DNA of 64,000 bases from Jiella avicenniae (GTDB lineage: Bacteria; Pseudomonadota; Alphaproteobacteria; Rhizobiales; Rhizobiaceae): contig NZ_JAJUWU010000004.1 in the NCBI RefSeq assembly GCF_021390325.1, positions 310,001 through 374,000 of the forward strand, read 5' to 3'. This document shows, piece by piece, positions 1-8,403 of the stretch. A program made the position numbers and the translations under genes. Each line of letters opens with the position of its first letter. Within the stretch, counting starts at the first letter, position 1. The notes below the pieces were generated by a model. It was given only the letters and a program-made list of their open reading frames with translations, made no database searches and was not told the origin of the DNA.

Positions 1-846
1 GTGGTTCGACAGATAGTCCGGCCGGCCGTTTGCGCCGGGCCGCATCTCGTCGGCATTGTCTTCGCCCGAAAGCGCCGCGGCGGCGAAGCCTTCGCCGATC
101 TCGACGCCCTTCACCGCGTTGATCGACATGAGGCCCGCGGCGATGTCGGCGTCGAGCTTGCCGTAGATCGGCGCGCCGAGGCCGGCGGGAACGCCCTCGG
201 CGACGATCTCGATCACCGCGCCGATCGAGGAGCCGCGTTTTCTGACGCCGTCGAGATGCTCGGCCCAGCGGACGGCCGTCTCGGCGTCCGGGCAGAAGAA
301 CGGGTTCTTCGATGTCTCGGCCCAGTCCCAGCGGGCGCGGTCGATCCAGATGTCGCCGATGGCGACGAGGGCGCCGCGAACCTTCACGCCCGGCACGACC
401 TTGCGGGCGAGGGCGCCGGCGGCGACGCGCACCGCCGTCTCGCGGGCCGAGGAGCGGCCGCCGCCGCGATAATCGCGGATGCCGTATTTGACGTCGTAGG
501 TGACGTCGGCATGGCCGGGACGATAGCGGCGGGCAATGTCGGAATAGTCCTTGGAACGCTGGTCGGTGTTGTCGATCTGGAGCGCGATCGGCGTTCCGGT
601 CGAGACGTATTCGCCCTCCGTCTCGCCCGGCATGGCGCCGGAAAGGACGCGCACCTCGTCGGCCTCCCGGCGCTGGGTGGTGTAGCGCGACTGGCCGGGA
701 CGTCTGCGATCCAGCTCGGCCTGGATCTCCGCGAGCGTGAAGCGGGCGTTCGGCGGCATGCCGTCGACGACGCAGCCGATCGCGGGCCCATGGCTCTCGC
801 CCCAGGTGGTGACGCGGAAGAGGTGGCCGAAGCTGTTGTGCGACAT
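1..846 (-). CDS. aroC: Chorismate synthase (5' part; runs off the window)
   Basis: The minus-strand frame from the ATG at 846 is open for 282 codons to base 1, so the C-terminal part lies outside the window. It begins [20 protein letters not shown], the family signature, and continues with the RRPGQ and [11 protein letters not shown] motifs typical of chorismate synthase. The enzyme makes chorismate from 5-enolpyruvylshikimate-3-phosphate, using reduced FMN, as the last step of the shikimate pathway in the cytoplasm. The match is strong across the whole visible part. Confidence 0.97.
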   Translation of the reverse strand, partial: MSHNSFGHLFRVTTWGESHGPAIGCVVDGMPPNARFTLAEIQAELDRRRPGQSRYTTQRREADEVRVLSGAMPGETEGEYVSTGTPIALQIDNTDQRSKDYSDIARRYRPGHADVTYDVKYGIRDYRGGGRSSARETAVRVAAGALARKVVPGVKVRGALVAIGDIWIDRARWDWAETSKNPFFCPDAETAVRWAEHLDGVRKRGSSIGAVIEIVAEGVPAGLGAPIYGKLDADIAAGLMSINAVKGVEIGEGFAAAALSGEDNADEMRPGANGRPDYLSNH

Positions 847-1202
847 GGACGCTCGGGACGGGGCGATGGCGGTGCAGAGGTTTCGCGCTTTCTCTACGCG
901 CAAAGCACCATCCGGTGCAAACGGCGACAGTGAAAGCACGGCGCGATCCCTTGCGACGGGCAGGCGCGAGAGCCGAGACGAGCGGAGGGCGATGGCGTCG
1001 CGAAGGTTAAGGAAAGGGTTACCATCCGGGCGAATCTTTCGAAACAATTCTCCACGTCCCGGTACGAGTTTGGACACAATCGGAGGCGAGATTTCCTCCC
1101 GGCCAACGATGGTCCGAAGCCCCGGCGCGGGGCGGCGCGTCCGAAGCGGGGCACGCCGGCGCACTGCCGAAGGGCAGGCGGGGCAAAAGCGAGGAGAAGG
1201 TC
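847..1202. other. Intergenic region, 356 bp, between divergent aroC and DUF1344 gene
   Basis: This stretch must hold the promoters of the divergently transcribed aroC and DUF1344 genes. I see no convincing open frame, RNA gene or clear -10/-35 pair. Open frames crossing it on either strand have poor composition and look like chance readings of G+C-rich DNA. Confidence 0.5.
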
Positions 1203-1451
1203 ATGACGAGACGAATTCTGGCGCTTTTCGCGAGTTCCTTCCTGACCGTCGCCATGTCGATTCCGGCGATGGCGGAAGAGACCGACGGCGTCATCGAATC
1301 GATCGATCCGGAGCATGCGCAGCTGCGCCTGAGCGACGGCCAGGTCTACAATCTGCCGCCGGACTTCGACTACGACGCCATCGCAAAGGGCATGATCGTG
1401 GTGCTGATCTACGACGCCGACGCCGAGCGCCCGCAACTCCGCGCGATCTGA
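1203..1451 (+). CDS. Small secreted DUF1344 protein
   Basis: An 82-residue protein with a clear signal peptide (about residues 1-24, ending AMAEE) and a short beta-rich mature part (DGVIESIDPEHAQLRLSDG, then YNLPPDFDY). This matches the DUF1344 family, which is common in Rhizobiales and has no assigned function. The start ATG follows GAGAAGGTC, giving a purine-rich ribosome site. The gene stands alone on this strand and converges with the ABC transporter operon. Periplasmic location is inferred from the signal peptide. Confidence 0.85.
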   Translation: MTRRILALFASSFLTVAMSIPAMAEETDGVIESIDPEHAQLRLSDGQVYNLPPDFDYDAIAKGMIVVLIYDADAERPQLRAI

Positions 1452-1463
1452 TCGGCGAGCACT

Positions 1464-1494
1464 CTCCGCTTCGCGGAGCCACCGTTCGGACGGT
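1464..1494. terminator. Possible transcription end: two small hairpins between convergent genes
   Basis: Two adjacent dyads, CTCCGC-TTC-GCGGAG (1464-1478) and ACCGT-TCGG-ACGGT (1481-1494), lie just after the DUF1344 stop and before the end of the opposing ABC ATPase gene. No run of T follows either, so intrinsic termination is only a guess from position. Confidence 0.25.
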
Positions 1495-1533
1495 CTGCTT
1501 CCCGTTGCCGGACGCGCGTGCTGCGATCTGCGG

Positions 1534-2295
1534 CTACAGGACCCCCGAATAGCGCTTGGCGATGACCGAAAGCGTCGTCTCGCGCCAGCGGGTGTCGCGT
1601 TCGCCATGGGGCGTGACGATGTCGTGAACGCCGCGGATGCGGGCGGGGCGCTCGGTCAGGAAGACGATCCTGTCCGACAGCTGCACCGCCTCGCGCAGAT
1701 TGTGGGTGACCATCAGCGCGGTGGTCGGCCGCGCCGACCACACCTCGATCAACAGCTTGCGGAGCCGTGTCGCGGTCTGTTCGTCGAGCGACACGAAGGG
1801 CTCGTCGAGGATGAGCAGCGACGGTCGGATGGCGAAGGCCCGCGCCAGGGACACGCGGCGGGCGAGCCCGAGCGAGAGTTCGGACGGATAGCGCGAGCGC
1901 ATCTCGGTCAGTCCGAGGGTCGCAAACAGCGGGTCGAGGTCGCGGCCCGCATCCTCTTCCGGCAAAGCGAGGCGGACGTTCTCCTCGACGCTCCGCCAGG
2001 GCAGGAGCCGCGGTTCCTGAAACACGGCCGCAACCCGCCCGGCGCCGTCGGCGGGCAGCTTCAGCCGGCCTTTGAAATCCGGATCGAGGCCGAGGATGAT
2101 CCTGAGCGTCGTCGTCTTGCCGCAGCCGGACGGGCCGATCAGCGTGGCGAAGCGCCCGGCGGCGACTTCGAAGGCGACGTTCTCGATCGCCCGCACGTCG
2201 CCGCCGTCGGCGCCGCGAAAGGTCTTGCCGCGGATCTCAACCGCGAGCCCGCCTGGGCCGCCAGCGGGTGGAATGGGCTTCGAAAGGTTGGACAA
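1534..2295 (-). CDS. ABC transporter ATP-binding protein (NitT/TauT/SsuB type)
   Basis: ATPase subunit of an importer, 253 residues. Walker A GPSGCGKT lies at about 54-61, the Q-loop glutamine at about 93 (FQEPRLLPW), the signature at 140-147 reads LSLGLARR rather than LSGGxxQR, Walker B LLILDEP is at about 160-166, and the switch histidine is in MVTHN. The family (SsuB, TauB, NrtD) energises uptake of small anions such as sulfonates, nitrate or pyrimidine-like compounds. It is the last gene of the operon binding protein-permease-ATPase. The chosen ATG overlaps the permease gene by 59 bp, so a slightly later start is possible. The substrate cannot be read from sequence. Confidence 0.9.
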   Translation of the reverse strand: MSNLSKPIPPAGGPGGLAVEIRGKTFRGADGGDVRAIENVAFEVAAGRFATLIGPSGCGKTTTLRIILGLDPDFKGRLKLPADGAGRVAAVFQEPRLLPWRSVEENVRLALPEEDAGRDLDPLFATLGLTEMRSRYPSELSLGLARRVSLARAFAIRPSLLILDEPFVSLDEQTATRLRKLLIEVWSARPTTALMVTHNLREAVQLSDRIVFLTERPARIRGVHDIVTPHGERDTRWRETTLSVIAKRYSGVL

Positions 2296-3043
2296 GGAGG
2301 AACTCGATGATCAGCATGACGGCGACGAAGGCGAGCGTATAGGCGAGGATCGCGGCGACGTCGAAGAGCTGGAAATAGAGGTTGATCTGAAACCCGACAC
2401 CGTTCGAGCGGCCGAGCAGCTCGACGACGAGGGCGATCTTCCAGATGAGCGAGATGCCCGAGCGCGACGCCGCGGCGAAATAGGGCTGAAGCTGCGGCAG
2501 GATGACGTGGCGGAGGGTCTTGGCCGGACCGAACCGATAGACCTTCGCCATCTCTTCGAGGTCCCGGTCGAGTGCCCTTGCGCCCTCGCGCAGGGTCACG
2601 ACGGCGTTGGGGATCTTGTTGACCGCAATCGCCCCGATCGCCGCCGCCTCGTTCAGGCCGAACCAGATATAGGCGAGGACGATGATTACCAGCGCCGGGA
2701 CGTTGAGGAAGAGGATCAGCCAGGGATCGAAGAAGCGGTTGGCCTCGCGGTTCATTCCGAGCACGATGCCGATCGCCGAGCCGACCGCCATGGCGATGAC
2801 GAAGGCGCCGGCGACCCGCATCAGCGTCATGGCGAGGTGGAAGAACAATTCGCCGGTCCGGGCGTCGCGCCAGAACGCTTCTGCGACCGCCGGCGGAGCC
2901 GGCAGCACACGGCTGTCCGCGACGATCGCCGCGATCCACCAGATCGCCAGCAATCCGGCCAGCGACAGAAGGGTGACGATGCCGGGCGCGAGACGGGAGG
3001 GAATGCTGCGATCCGCCGCGACCCGATCGAGCTCAAGAGCCAT
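2237..3043 (-). CDS. ABC transporter permease (NitT/TauT/SsuC type)
   Basis: Inner-membrane permease, 268 residues, with about six hydrophobic segments and the cytoplasmic EAA-type loop (LEEMAKVYRFGPAKTLRHVI) that docks on the ATPase. It matches the binding-protein-dependent permease family of the SsuC/TauC group. The ATG at 3043 overlaps the end of the binding-protein gene by 11 bp, indicating translational coupling. It should work with the ATPase downstream and the solute-binding protein upstream as one importer. Confidence 0.92.
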   Translation of the reverse strand: MALELDRVAADRSIPSRLAPGIVTLLSLAGLLAIWWIAAIVADSRVLPAPPAVAEAFWRDARTGELFFHLAMTLMRVAGAFVIAMAVGSAIGIVLGMNREANRFFDPWLILFLNVPALVIIVLAYIWFGLNEAAAIGAIAVNKIPNAVVTLREGARALDRDLEEMAKVYRFGPAKTLRHVILPQLQPYFAAASRSGISLIWKIALVVELLGRSNGVGFQINLYFQLFDVAAILAYTLAFVAVMLIIEFLLVQPFEAHSTRWRPRRARG

Positions 3044-4034
3044 TCTTGCCGTCGTCGTAATAGGTGCCCGGCTCGAGTTCCTTCGCCGGCCCGACCAGCC
3101 TCTCCCCGCCGATCTCGGCGAGCAGCCGGTAGAGCTTTTCGGTATCGGCCTTTTCTTCCGCCGCGGGCCGCGCCGGGATGCCTTCGCGGTAGCGCTCGCG
3201 CAGCGTCGTGAAGGTCTTCTCGTCCTCGGCCTTCATCAGCGGCTTCAGCGCTTCCCAGGCGTCGTCCGACGTCGCGAGACGCTGCTTCGTCGCCTTGTCG
3301 GCGGCGAGGAACGCGGCGATCGCCTGCGGATGCTTCTTGGCGAAATCTTCGCGGAACACCCATCCGATCGAGGCGACCGGGCCGGAGGCGCCCATCTCCA
3401 TCGCCGCGTCGGTGCCCGAGACCAGCGTGCGAAACCCCTCCGCTTCGAGCCGCGCGGCGTAGTGCCAGAAATTCAGGACGGCATCGAGTTCGCCCTGCCG
3501 CGCCTTTTCGGTGAGCAGCGGCGGCGCGCCGTAGACGATGGAATTTTCCGCGGCGAGATCGACGCCGTATTTCTGTTTTCCCAGCGCCTGGACGAGCAGC
3601 CAGTTCTTGTCGAGCGGCCCGCCGGCGACGCCGATCGTCTTGCCCTTGAGGTCACTGAGGGTCTTCACCGGGCTGTCGCCGGCGACCATCAGCGAGCCGA
3701 CCGAGGTCGAATAGGGCACGAAGGTGTAGTCGGCGCCCGACGCCCTGAGGCGCGACACCCACAGCCAGTCGGAGACGATCATGTCGACGCTGCCGCCCTG
3801 CAGCGCGACCGCCGATGCGTCCTCGCCGGCGAAGGCGACGAGTTCGACGTCGACGCCCGCCTTCCGGCCCAGCCCGGCGCGGGTCATCGCGTCGAGTTCC
3901 CAGTTCACCGTCCCGAACTTCAGGACGCCGACGCGGATCGTCGGCGTCTCCTCGCTCTCGGCCCGGGCATTCGGGGCGAGCTGGACGGCGAAAAGCAGCG
4001 CGAAAACGGCCGTCACGGCGCGGATGAGCCGCAT
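3033..4034 (-). CDS. ABC transporter substrate-binding protein (NitT/TauT/SsuA-like)
   Basis: Periplasmic solute-binding protein of 333 residues. The ATG at 4034 is chosen because a strong GGGAGGAT ribosome site lies just upstream and a signal peptide follows at once (MRLIRAVTAVFALLFAV, cleavage near NARA). The mature part has the two-lobe pattern of the SsuA/NMT1 family (TIRVGVLKFGTVNWEL; later DLKGKTIGVAGGPLDKNW). It is the first gene of the three-gene importer operon. Homologues bind alkanesulfonates, taurine, nitrate or pyrimidines. The ligand here is unknown, and no sulfonate or nitrate metabolism genes sit next to it. Confidence 0.92.
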   Translation of the reverse strand: MRLIRAVTAVFALLFAVQLAPNARAESEETPTIRVGVLKFGTVNWELDAMTRAGLGRKAGVDVELVAFAGEDASAVALQGGSVDMIVSDWLWVSRLRASGADYTFVPYSTSVGSLMVAGDSPVKTLSDLKGKTIGVAGGPLDKNWLLVQALGKQKYGVDLAAENSIVYGAPPLLTEKARQGELDAVLNFWHYAARLEAEGFRTLVSGTDAAMEMGASGPVASIGWVFREDFAKKHPQAIAAFLAADKATKQRLATSDDAWEALKPLMKAEDEKTFTTLRERYREGIPARPAAEEKADTEKLYRLLAEIGGERLVGPAKELEPGTYYDDGKNGS

Positions 4035-4130
4035 GACGATCCTCCCAAAATCGACGATGCCCGACATCATGATACGGATTTCGATGGAGGAATGCGATGG
4101 TCCGTCGTCCCGAAACGGCGAAGCCGGGGC

Positions 4131-4721
4131 TCACGATCGCGCGTCGATCGCATCGGCGATCTCGTCGGCCATCTTCAAGAGGCGGACGATCACCGGCACG
4201 ACCAGCGTCAGCGGCGACGGACGGCGGCCCCGGGCGAGCTGCGCCTCGCGGACTTCCGAGGCGATCTGGCCGACGGCCGGGATGAAGCGGATGGCGAGCG
4301 AGATGGCGAGGCTGACCTTCCCGACGTCGAGACCGAGGCGGGCAAGCGGCGATAGACCGCGCTCGATCGCCGCGACGAGATCGCTCGTCCGGGTGGTCAG
4401 CGTCACCAGGCCGGCGGCGAGGACGAGGGCGGCAAAGCGCAGGACGAGGAGGACGGCTTCCGAGGGCGTCGCCAGCCAGAGCTGGGCGAGGACGAGGACC
4501 GCGACGACCACGGCGATCGGCCGGAGCTGAGCCCACAGGACGCGCGGCCCGAAGCCGGCGAGCGCATGGAGCGCCAGCACCGCGAGGAGGCCGATCGCGG
4601 CGAGCGGCAGCGAGGAGACCGCCAGAAGCAGCGTCCCGAAAAAGAGCAGGGCGGCGAGCTTGATCCCCGCCCCGGCGCGATGCAGCCGGCTGTCGCCGGC
4701 GCGGTAGAGCCCGCCGATCAT
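4131..4721 (-). CDS. bioN: Biotin ECF transporter transmembrane (T) protein BioN
   Basis: A 196-residue membrane protein of the CbiQ/BioN family, with about five hydrophobic segments and a cytoplasmic loop with two short Ala-Arg-type motifs (REAQLARGRR). It couples ATP hydrolysis by BioM to biotin uptake by BioY. The ATG at 4721 overlaps the end of bioM by 4 bp (ATGA), so the two are translationally coupled. Longer upstream readings of this frame lie inside bioM and are not real. Confidence 0.9.
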   Translation of the reverse strand: MIGGLYRAGDSRLHRAGAGIKLAALLFFGTLLLAVSSLPLAAIGLLAVLALHALAGFGPRVLWAQLRPIAVVVAVLVLAQLWLATPSEAVLLVLRFAALVLAAGLVTLTTRTSDLVAAIERGLSPLARLGLDVGKVSLAISLAIRFIPAVGQIASEVREAQLARGRRPSPLTLVVPVIVRLLKMADEIADAIDARS

Positions 4722-5392
4722 CCGAGGAGCCGCAGATAGGCATCGATCGCCATCGCCGGCGGTCCGTCGGCGACGACGGCTCCCGCGTCGAAGACCAGGA
4801 CGCGGTCGAAGCTTTCGACCAGCGACAGGTCGTGGGTGACGAGGACGACGTGCTGGTCGAGCCCGCCGACAGCTTCCATGATCCTCTGCGTGTTGCGCCG
4901 GTCGAGCAGGGTGGTCGGCTCGTCGAGCACCAGCCATTCGGGCTTGAGGATCATCACTCCGGCCAGCGCCACCATCTGCCGCTCGCCGCCGGAAAGCTCG
5001 TGGACCAGCCGGTCGTGAAAACCGTCGAGCCCGAAGCGCCGCAGGGTCGCCCGGACTTTCCCGGCGATCTCGGCCTCCGGCAGCTTGCGGCCTTTCAGGC
5101 CGAAGGCGAGATCCTCGCCGACGGTTGGATAGACGATCTGGTTGTCGGGGTTCTGGAAGAGAAACCCCACCTTCCGGCGAACCGCCTTCGCGTCCCTGCG
5201 CGTATCGAGCCCGTCGATCGTCACGCTTCCGCGGCTCGGCAGGAGGAGGCCGTTGAGAAGCCGCGCGAAGCTGCTCTTGCCCGAGCCGTTGGCCCCGATC
5301 ACGCCGATGCGGCGCTCGGCGAGCGTCAGATCGAGGCCGGACAGGACGGTACGGTCGCCGCGATCGAGACGGACGCCGGCAAAGACGATCAT
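4718..5392 (-). CDS. bioM: Biotin ECF transporter ATPase BioM
   Basis: ATPase of the energy-coupling-factor biotin transporter, 224 residues from the ATG at 5392. Walker A GANGSGKS, Q-loop FQNPDNQIVYPTV (typical of ECF ATPases), signature LSGGERQ, Walker B WLVLDEPT and switch VTHD are all present. The ATG at 5392 follows GACGGGGGGCC and matches how family members begin. An ATG at 5416 is also possible and would overlap the end of bioY. The order Y-M-N in one operon makes a complete biotin importer. Confidence 0.9.
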   Translation of the reverse strand: MIVFAGVRLDRGDRTVLSGLDLTLAERRIGVIGANGSGKSSFARLLNGLLLPSRGSVTIDGLDTRRDAKAVRRKVGFLFQNPDNQIVYPTVGEDLAFGLKGRKLPEAEIAGKVRATLRRFGLDGFHDRLVHELSGGERQMVALAGVMILKPEWLVLDEPTTLLDRRNTQRIMEAVGGLDQHVVLVTHDLSLVESFDRVLVFDAGAVVADGPPAMAIDAYLRLLG

Positions 5393-5402
5393 CGGCCCCC
5401 CG

Positions 5403-5960
5403 TCAGGGCCGGCCATGCGCCGGACGGATCATCGGATAGGCGCGCTTGACCATGACGATCGCCGCCGCCGCGAGCCCGGCCTTGATCAGGTCGCCCGGTA
5501 TGAAGGCGGCCGAGCCGGTGGCGGCGGTGGCCAGCGGCACGCCGCCGACGAGCGAGATCCAGGGGATGCCGATGCCATAGAGGACGACGATGCCGCCGAG
5601 GCTCGCCGCGAGGAAGGCGGTGACGAAGTTGAGGCCACGCCAGAACCGCTCGACCAGGAGGCCGGTGACGGCGGCAGCGGCGATCCAGCCGAAGATGAAC
5701 CCGGCGGTCGGGCCGGCGAAGACGCCGAGACCGCCGCGCCCGCCCGAAAGCAGCGGCAGGCCGACGGCGACGAGGAGGACGAAGAGGAGCATCGACAGGG
5801 CGCCGCGCTTCGCCCCGAGAATTCCGCCGGCGAGCATCGGTCCCATCGACTGGGCGGTGATCGGCACGGCGATCGCCGGGATCATCAAGGGAGGGAAGGC
5901 GCCGAGCGCCGCCATCAGGGCGGCGAACAGCGCGACGAGGACGATGTCGCGGGTGGACAA
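5403..5960 (-). CDS. bioY: Biotin ECF transporter substrate-binding (S) protein BioY
   Basis: The biotin-binding membrane component. About 185 residues follow a TTG start at 5960, chosen because AAAGGA lies 8 bases upstream and because the family begins close to this point (STRDIVLVALFAALMA). An upstream TTG at 6014 is the other candidate. Six hydrophobic segments and the BioY motifs PITAQSMG and GPTAGFIFG are seen. I looked for a BioR-type TTATN2ATAA operator just upstream and saw none. With bioM and bioN it should import biotin. No biotin biosynthesis genes are in the window. Confidence 0.9.
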   Translation of the reverse strand: MSTRDIVLVALFAALMAALGAFPPLMIPAIAVPITAQSMGPMLAGGILGAKRGALSMLLFVLLVAVGLPLLSGGRGGLGVFAGPTAGFIFGWIAAAAVTGLLVERFWRGLNFVTAFLAASLGGIVVLYGIGIPWISLVGGVPLATAATGSAAFIPGDLIKAGLAAAAIVMVKRAYPMIRPAHGRP

Positions 5961-6027
5961 GGGTTCGATCCTTTCGAGACGCGAAAACGCGGAACGGCCA
6001 TCGACTGACTTCAAGAGGGCGGAAAAA

Positions 6028-6522
6028 TCAATGGCCGAGATCGGACTGCCGCGTCTCGGCGGACGGAGCGGGCCGCCTTTCGGCCGCCTTCCGGGAAGGG
6101 CCGGAAAGCCCGTTGCGCCACCGCCCGGCGCCGTGACCTGCGAGGATCCAGTAGACGAGGGAAAAGGTGAGCGAGGCGACGAGGATAGCCGTCTGGACGC
6201 TCATATGCGGCACGTTGGAGCCATAGGCGGTCATGAGGACGGCGATGCCGCCGAGGAGCCCCGCGACCATGTGAAGGAGCAGGGCCGAAAGCCCGAACGC
6301 TTCCGTCGCCAGCATGAAGCACAGCCAGGGCACGAAGGCCACGGCGCCGATCTGAATCGTCTGTGCGCCGAAATAGAAGGCGGCCTCGCCGATGAAGACC
6401 GGGTCGAGCGCAGACGATCGGCCCACCTCGACGAAGGGCCAGAGCATCGCGAAGGCCGCCGTGAGGCACGCCGCGACGTAGGCGAGCGGGACGACGAACA
6501 GAAATCTCAGGACCGTGCCCAT
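6028..6522 (-). CDS. Hypothetical four-helix membrane protein
   Basis: I do not recognise this protein. It has 164 residues with about four hydrophobic segments (starting MGTVLRFLFVVPLAYVAACL) and a charged, proline-containing C-terminal tail. GAGAG lies upstream of the ATG. It ends only 14 bases or so before the longest possible bioY reading frame and points the same way, so it may be the first gene of the biotin transport operon. No catalytic motif is visible. Confidence 0.7.
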   Translation of the reverse strand: MGTVLRFLFVVPLAYVAACLTAAFAMLWPFVEVGRSSALDPVFIGEAAFYFGAQTIQIGAVAFVPWLCFMLATEAFGLSALLLHMVAGLLGGIAVLMTAYGSNVPHMSVQTAILVASLTFSLVYWILAGHGAGRWRNGLSGPSRKAAERRPAPSAETRQSDLGH

Positions 6523-6639
6523 AGGCGCGAACTCTCTTTCAGCGACACGGAACCGTCATCGGATCCCGATGCGGCGACTGTAACCTCTCCTGCCGCACCG
6601 TCGAACCCGGGTCGAGAGCAATAAATCGAGGAGAACCCC

Positions 6640-7320
6640 ATGCTTGTCCGATGGATCACCGCCGTTTCGATCGCGACCCTCGGCATCGTCCCGGTTACCG
6701 CCGGGCCGCGCCACGTCGTCGAACTCTTCACCAGCCAGGGCTGCTCCTCCTGCCCGCCGGCGGACGCCTTGCTGCGTCAGATGTCCGGCGACGGACGGGT
6801 TCTCGCCCTCGGTTTTCACGTCGACTACTGGGACCAGCTCGGCTGGAAGGACACGCTGGGCTCGCCCGCCCATTCCGCCCGCCAGCGCGATTATGCGCTG
6901 CGGCGCGGCGACGGCCGGGTCTACACGCCGCAGGCGGTGGTCGATGGCGCCGGCCATGCGGTGGGCTCGAACGCGGGCGCGGTTTCCGGGCTGATGGGGG
7001 CGACGCTGCCGGTCGCGGTCGACCTCGACCGCAAGACCGGCCGGGTCGAGGTCGGCGCCGGGAGCGGCGATGCGACGCTCTACCGGGTCGACTACACGCG
7101 CTCGGCCGCGGTGCCGATCGCCCGCGGCGAAAACCGCGGCCGCACCGTGCAATACGTCAATGCGGTGCGTGGCTTGACGCCGCTCGGCCGGTGGACCGGC
7201 GAGCCGGCGAATTTCGACCTCGGCGACTGCGCCGCGTCCGAGGGCGCCGACGCCTGCGCCGTCATCCTGCAGGCGGGATCGGCGGGCGCGCCCGGCGCGA
7301 TTCTCGGCGCGGCGGATTGA
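6640..7320 (+). CDS. Secreted thioredoxin-like DUF1223 protein
   Basis: A 226-residue protein of the DUF1223 family with an N-terminal signal peptide and the family motif VVELFTSQGCSSCPPAD, a CxxC pair in a thioredoxin-like fold. Further family motifs are HVDYWDQLGWKD and YTPQAVVDG. GAGGAG lies just upstream of the ATG. The function is not established. The CSSC pair suggests a periplasmic redox role, which is inference. The gene stands alone. Confidence 0.88.
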   Translation: MLVRWITAVSIATLGIVPVTAGPRHVVELFTSQGCSSCPPADALLRQMSGDGRVLALGFHVDYWDQLGWKDTLGSPAHSARQRDYALRRGDGRVYTPQAVVDGAGHAVGSNAGAVSGLMGATLPVAVDLDRKTGRVEVGAGSGDATLYRVDYTRSAAVPIARGENRGRTVQYVNAVRGLTPLGRWTGEPANFDLGDCAASEGADACAVILQAGSAGAPGAILGAAD

Positions 7321-7397
7321 GACAAACATCAGGCCGTGACGGCAGTGCTTCGCTGAAAGACAAGCGCCCATTCTACTGCAATCGAGCGAATTCCGCC

Positions 7398-7721
7398 TTA
7401 TCTCGCGCCTCTTTCTCCCCGGAAATGCGCTTCGATGTCGAGGTGCCCTTCGATGATGTCGACGACCTAGAAGGTGGTACGGTCGTCCACGTAGCGGAAG
7501 AAAATGACGTAGCCGCGGAACGGAAAGCTGCGGATATCGGGACGCAGCTCCGGCCGTGGCGTGCCGAGCATCCCCGGAAGTCCGGCGAGGTCGGCACATT
7601 TCCGCCGCAGCACGTCGACGAAGCGCCGTCCGATCGGAAGGCTGCCGCTCTCATGGGTCACGTATGTCAGGATCCGCACCAGATCGGCTTGCGCCGAGGG
7701 CAGATATTTGAGGCGGGGCAC
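7398..7721 (-). pseudogene. parE: ParE-family toxin interrupted by an in-frame amber codon
   Basis: The frame begins with GTG at 7721, one base after the antitoxin stop, and reads as a RelE/ParE toxin (VPRLKYLPSAQADLVRIL, later FPFRGYVIFFRYVDD). A TAG at 7467-7469 stops it after 84 residues. The same frame then continues VVDIIEGHLDIEAHF and so on to a TAA at 7398. This is exactly the conserved C-terminal strand of ParE, so the TAG most simply replaces a GAG. Without the stop the protein would have 107 residues. Either the toxin is dead, or a truncated form is made. The antitoxin looks intact. Confidence 0.75.
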
Positions 7722-7722
7722 C

Positions 7723-7968
7723 TCAATAGCCTTCCCTGGCGAGCTCAGTTGCCCGCGTTTCGAGAGCCGCATCGATCTCTGCTTCGTTCGCCTCGCCGCC
7801 GGCCTCGATCGAGGCATCGAGAGTCCGGCGCAGGTTGGCCAGCTTGGCCTCGCGCTCCTCGACGAGCCGCAGCCCTTCGCGCACGACCTCGCTGGCCGAT
7901 CCATAGCGACCCGACTTCACGGCTCGGTCGACGAAATCCTCCCAGCGTTCTCCAATCGAAACGTTCAT
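7723..7968 (-). CDS. parD: ParD-like ribbon-helix-helix antitoxin
   Basis: An 81-residue antitoxin from the ATG at 7968 (MNVSIGERWEDFVDRAVKSG, then YGSASEVVREGLRLVEERE), the standard ParD/CC2985-family N-terminal DNA-binding half followed by an acidic toxin-binding tail (EANEAEIDAAL). It sits directly upstream of the toxin frame with one base between them. Such pairs repress their own promoter. The toxin gene carries a nonsense codon, so this antitoxin may now be free of its partner. Confidence 0.88.
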   Translation of the reverse strand: MNVSIGERWEDFVDRAVKSGRYGSASEVVREGLRLVEEREAKLANLRRTLDASIEAGGEANEAEIDAALETRATELAREGY

Positions 7969-8125
7969 GTGTTGCCTTCCTGTCCGGCCCGAAGAGGTAG
8001 GAATAACAGAAAAGGCGCAATAATCGTTATCCAAGCCGCACGTGAATCGCGGTCGCGCCCGGGCGCTTCCGCCCTGCTCACTCATACGCAAGAAAGCGGG
8101 AACACTGCTGGGCTACATTTGTCCG

Positions 8126-8245
8126 CTAGCCACCGTTGTGGACGAGCCAAGCCTTCATCTGGGCACTTTCGGCGCGCGACGCCGCGATGGTCGCCTCGGC
8201 CAGCGCCTGGCTCGCCGGACGCTGGGGGCTGCGCAATGGCAAGGC
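8126..8245 (-). pseudogene. Possible remnant of a DUF305-like protein C-terminus
   Basis: Between the antitoxin start and rlmN (7969-8403, 435 bp) no intact gene is visible. On the minus strand, a short frame ending at the TAG at 8126 reads ASQALAEATIAASRAESAQM then KAWLVHNGG, which resembles the last helix of DUF305 proteins. The frame breaks down upstream, where a one-base shift would extend the likeness (PSVRR). This is a weak call made by eye. The rest of the interval shows nothing I can name. Confidence 0.3.
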
Positions 8246-8403
8246 CCGGCGTCCCGAGCATGCGGGCGGCAACTCACATCGCGATCCTGGTCATGCGTCT
8301 CGTCACGACAGGCCCGCGCTCCCGGTTGAGGTCCTCGGGCATTGCGGAGGAGAGATGAAGCTTCTCGCGACTGAAAGGTCAGGGTCGTCGGAGCGCAATC
8401 CCG

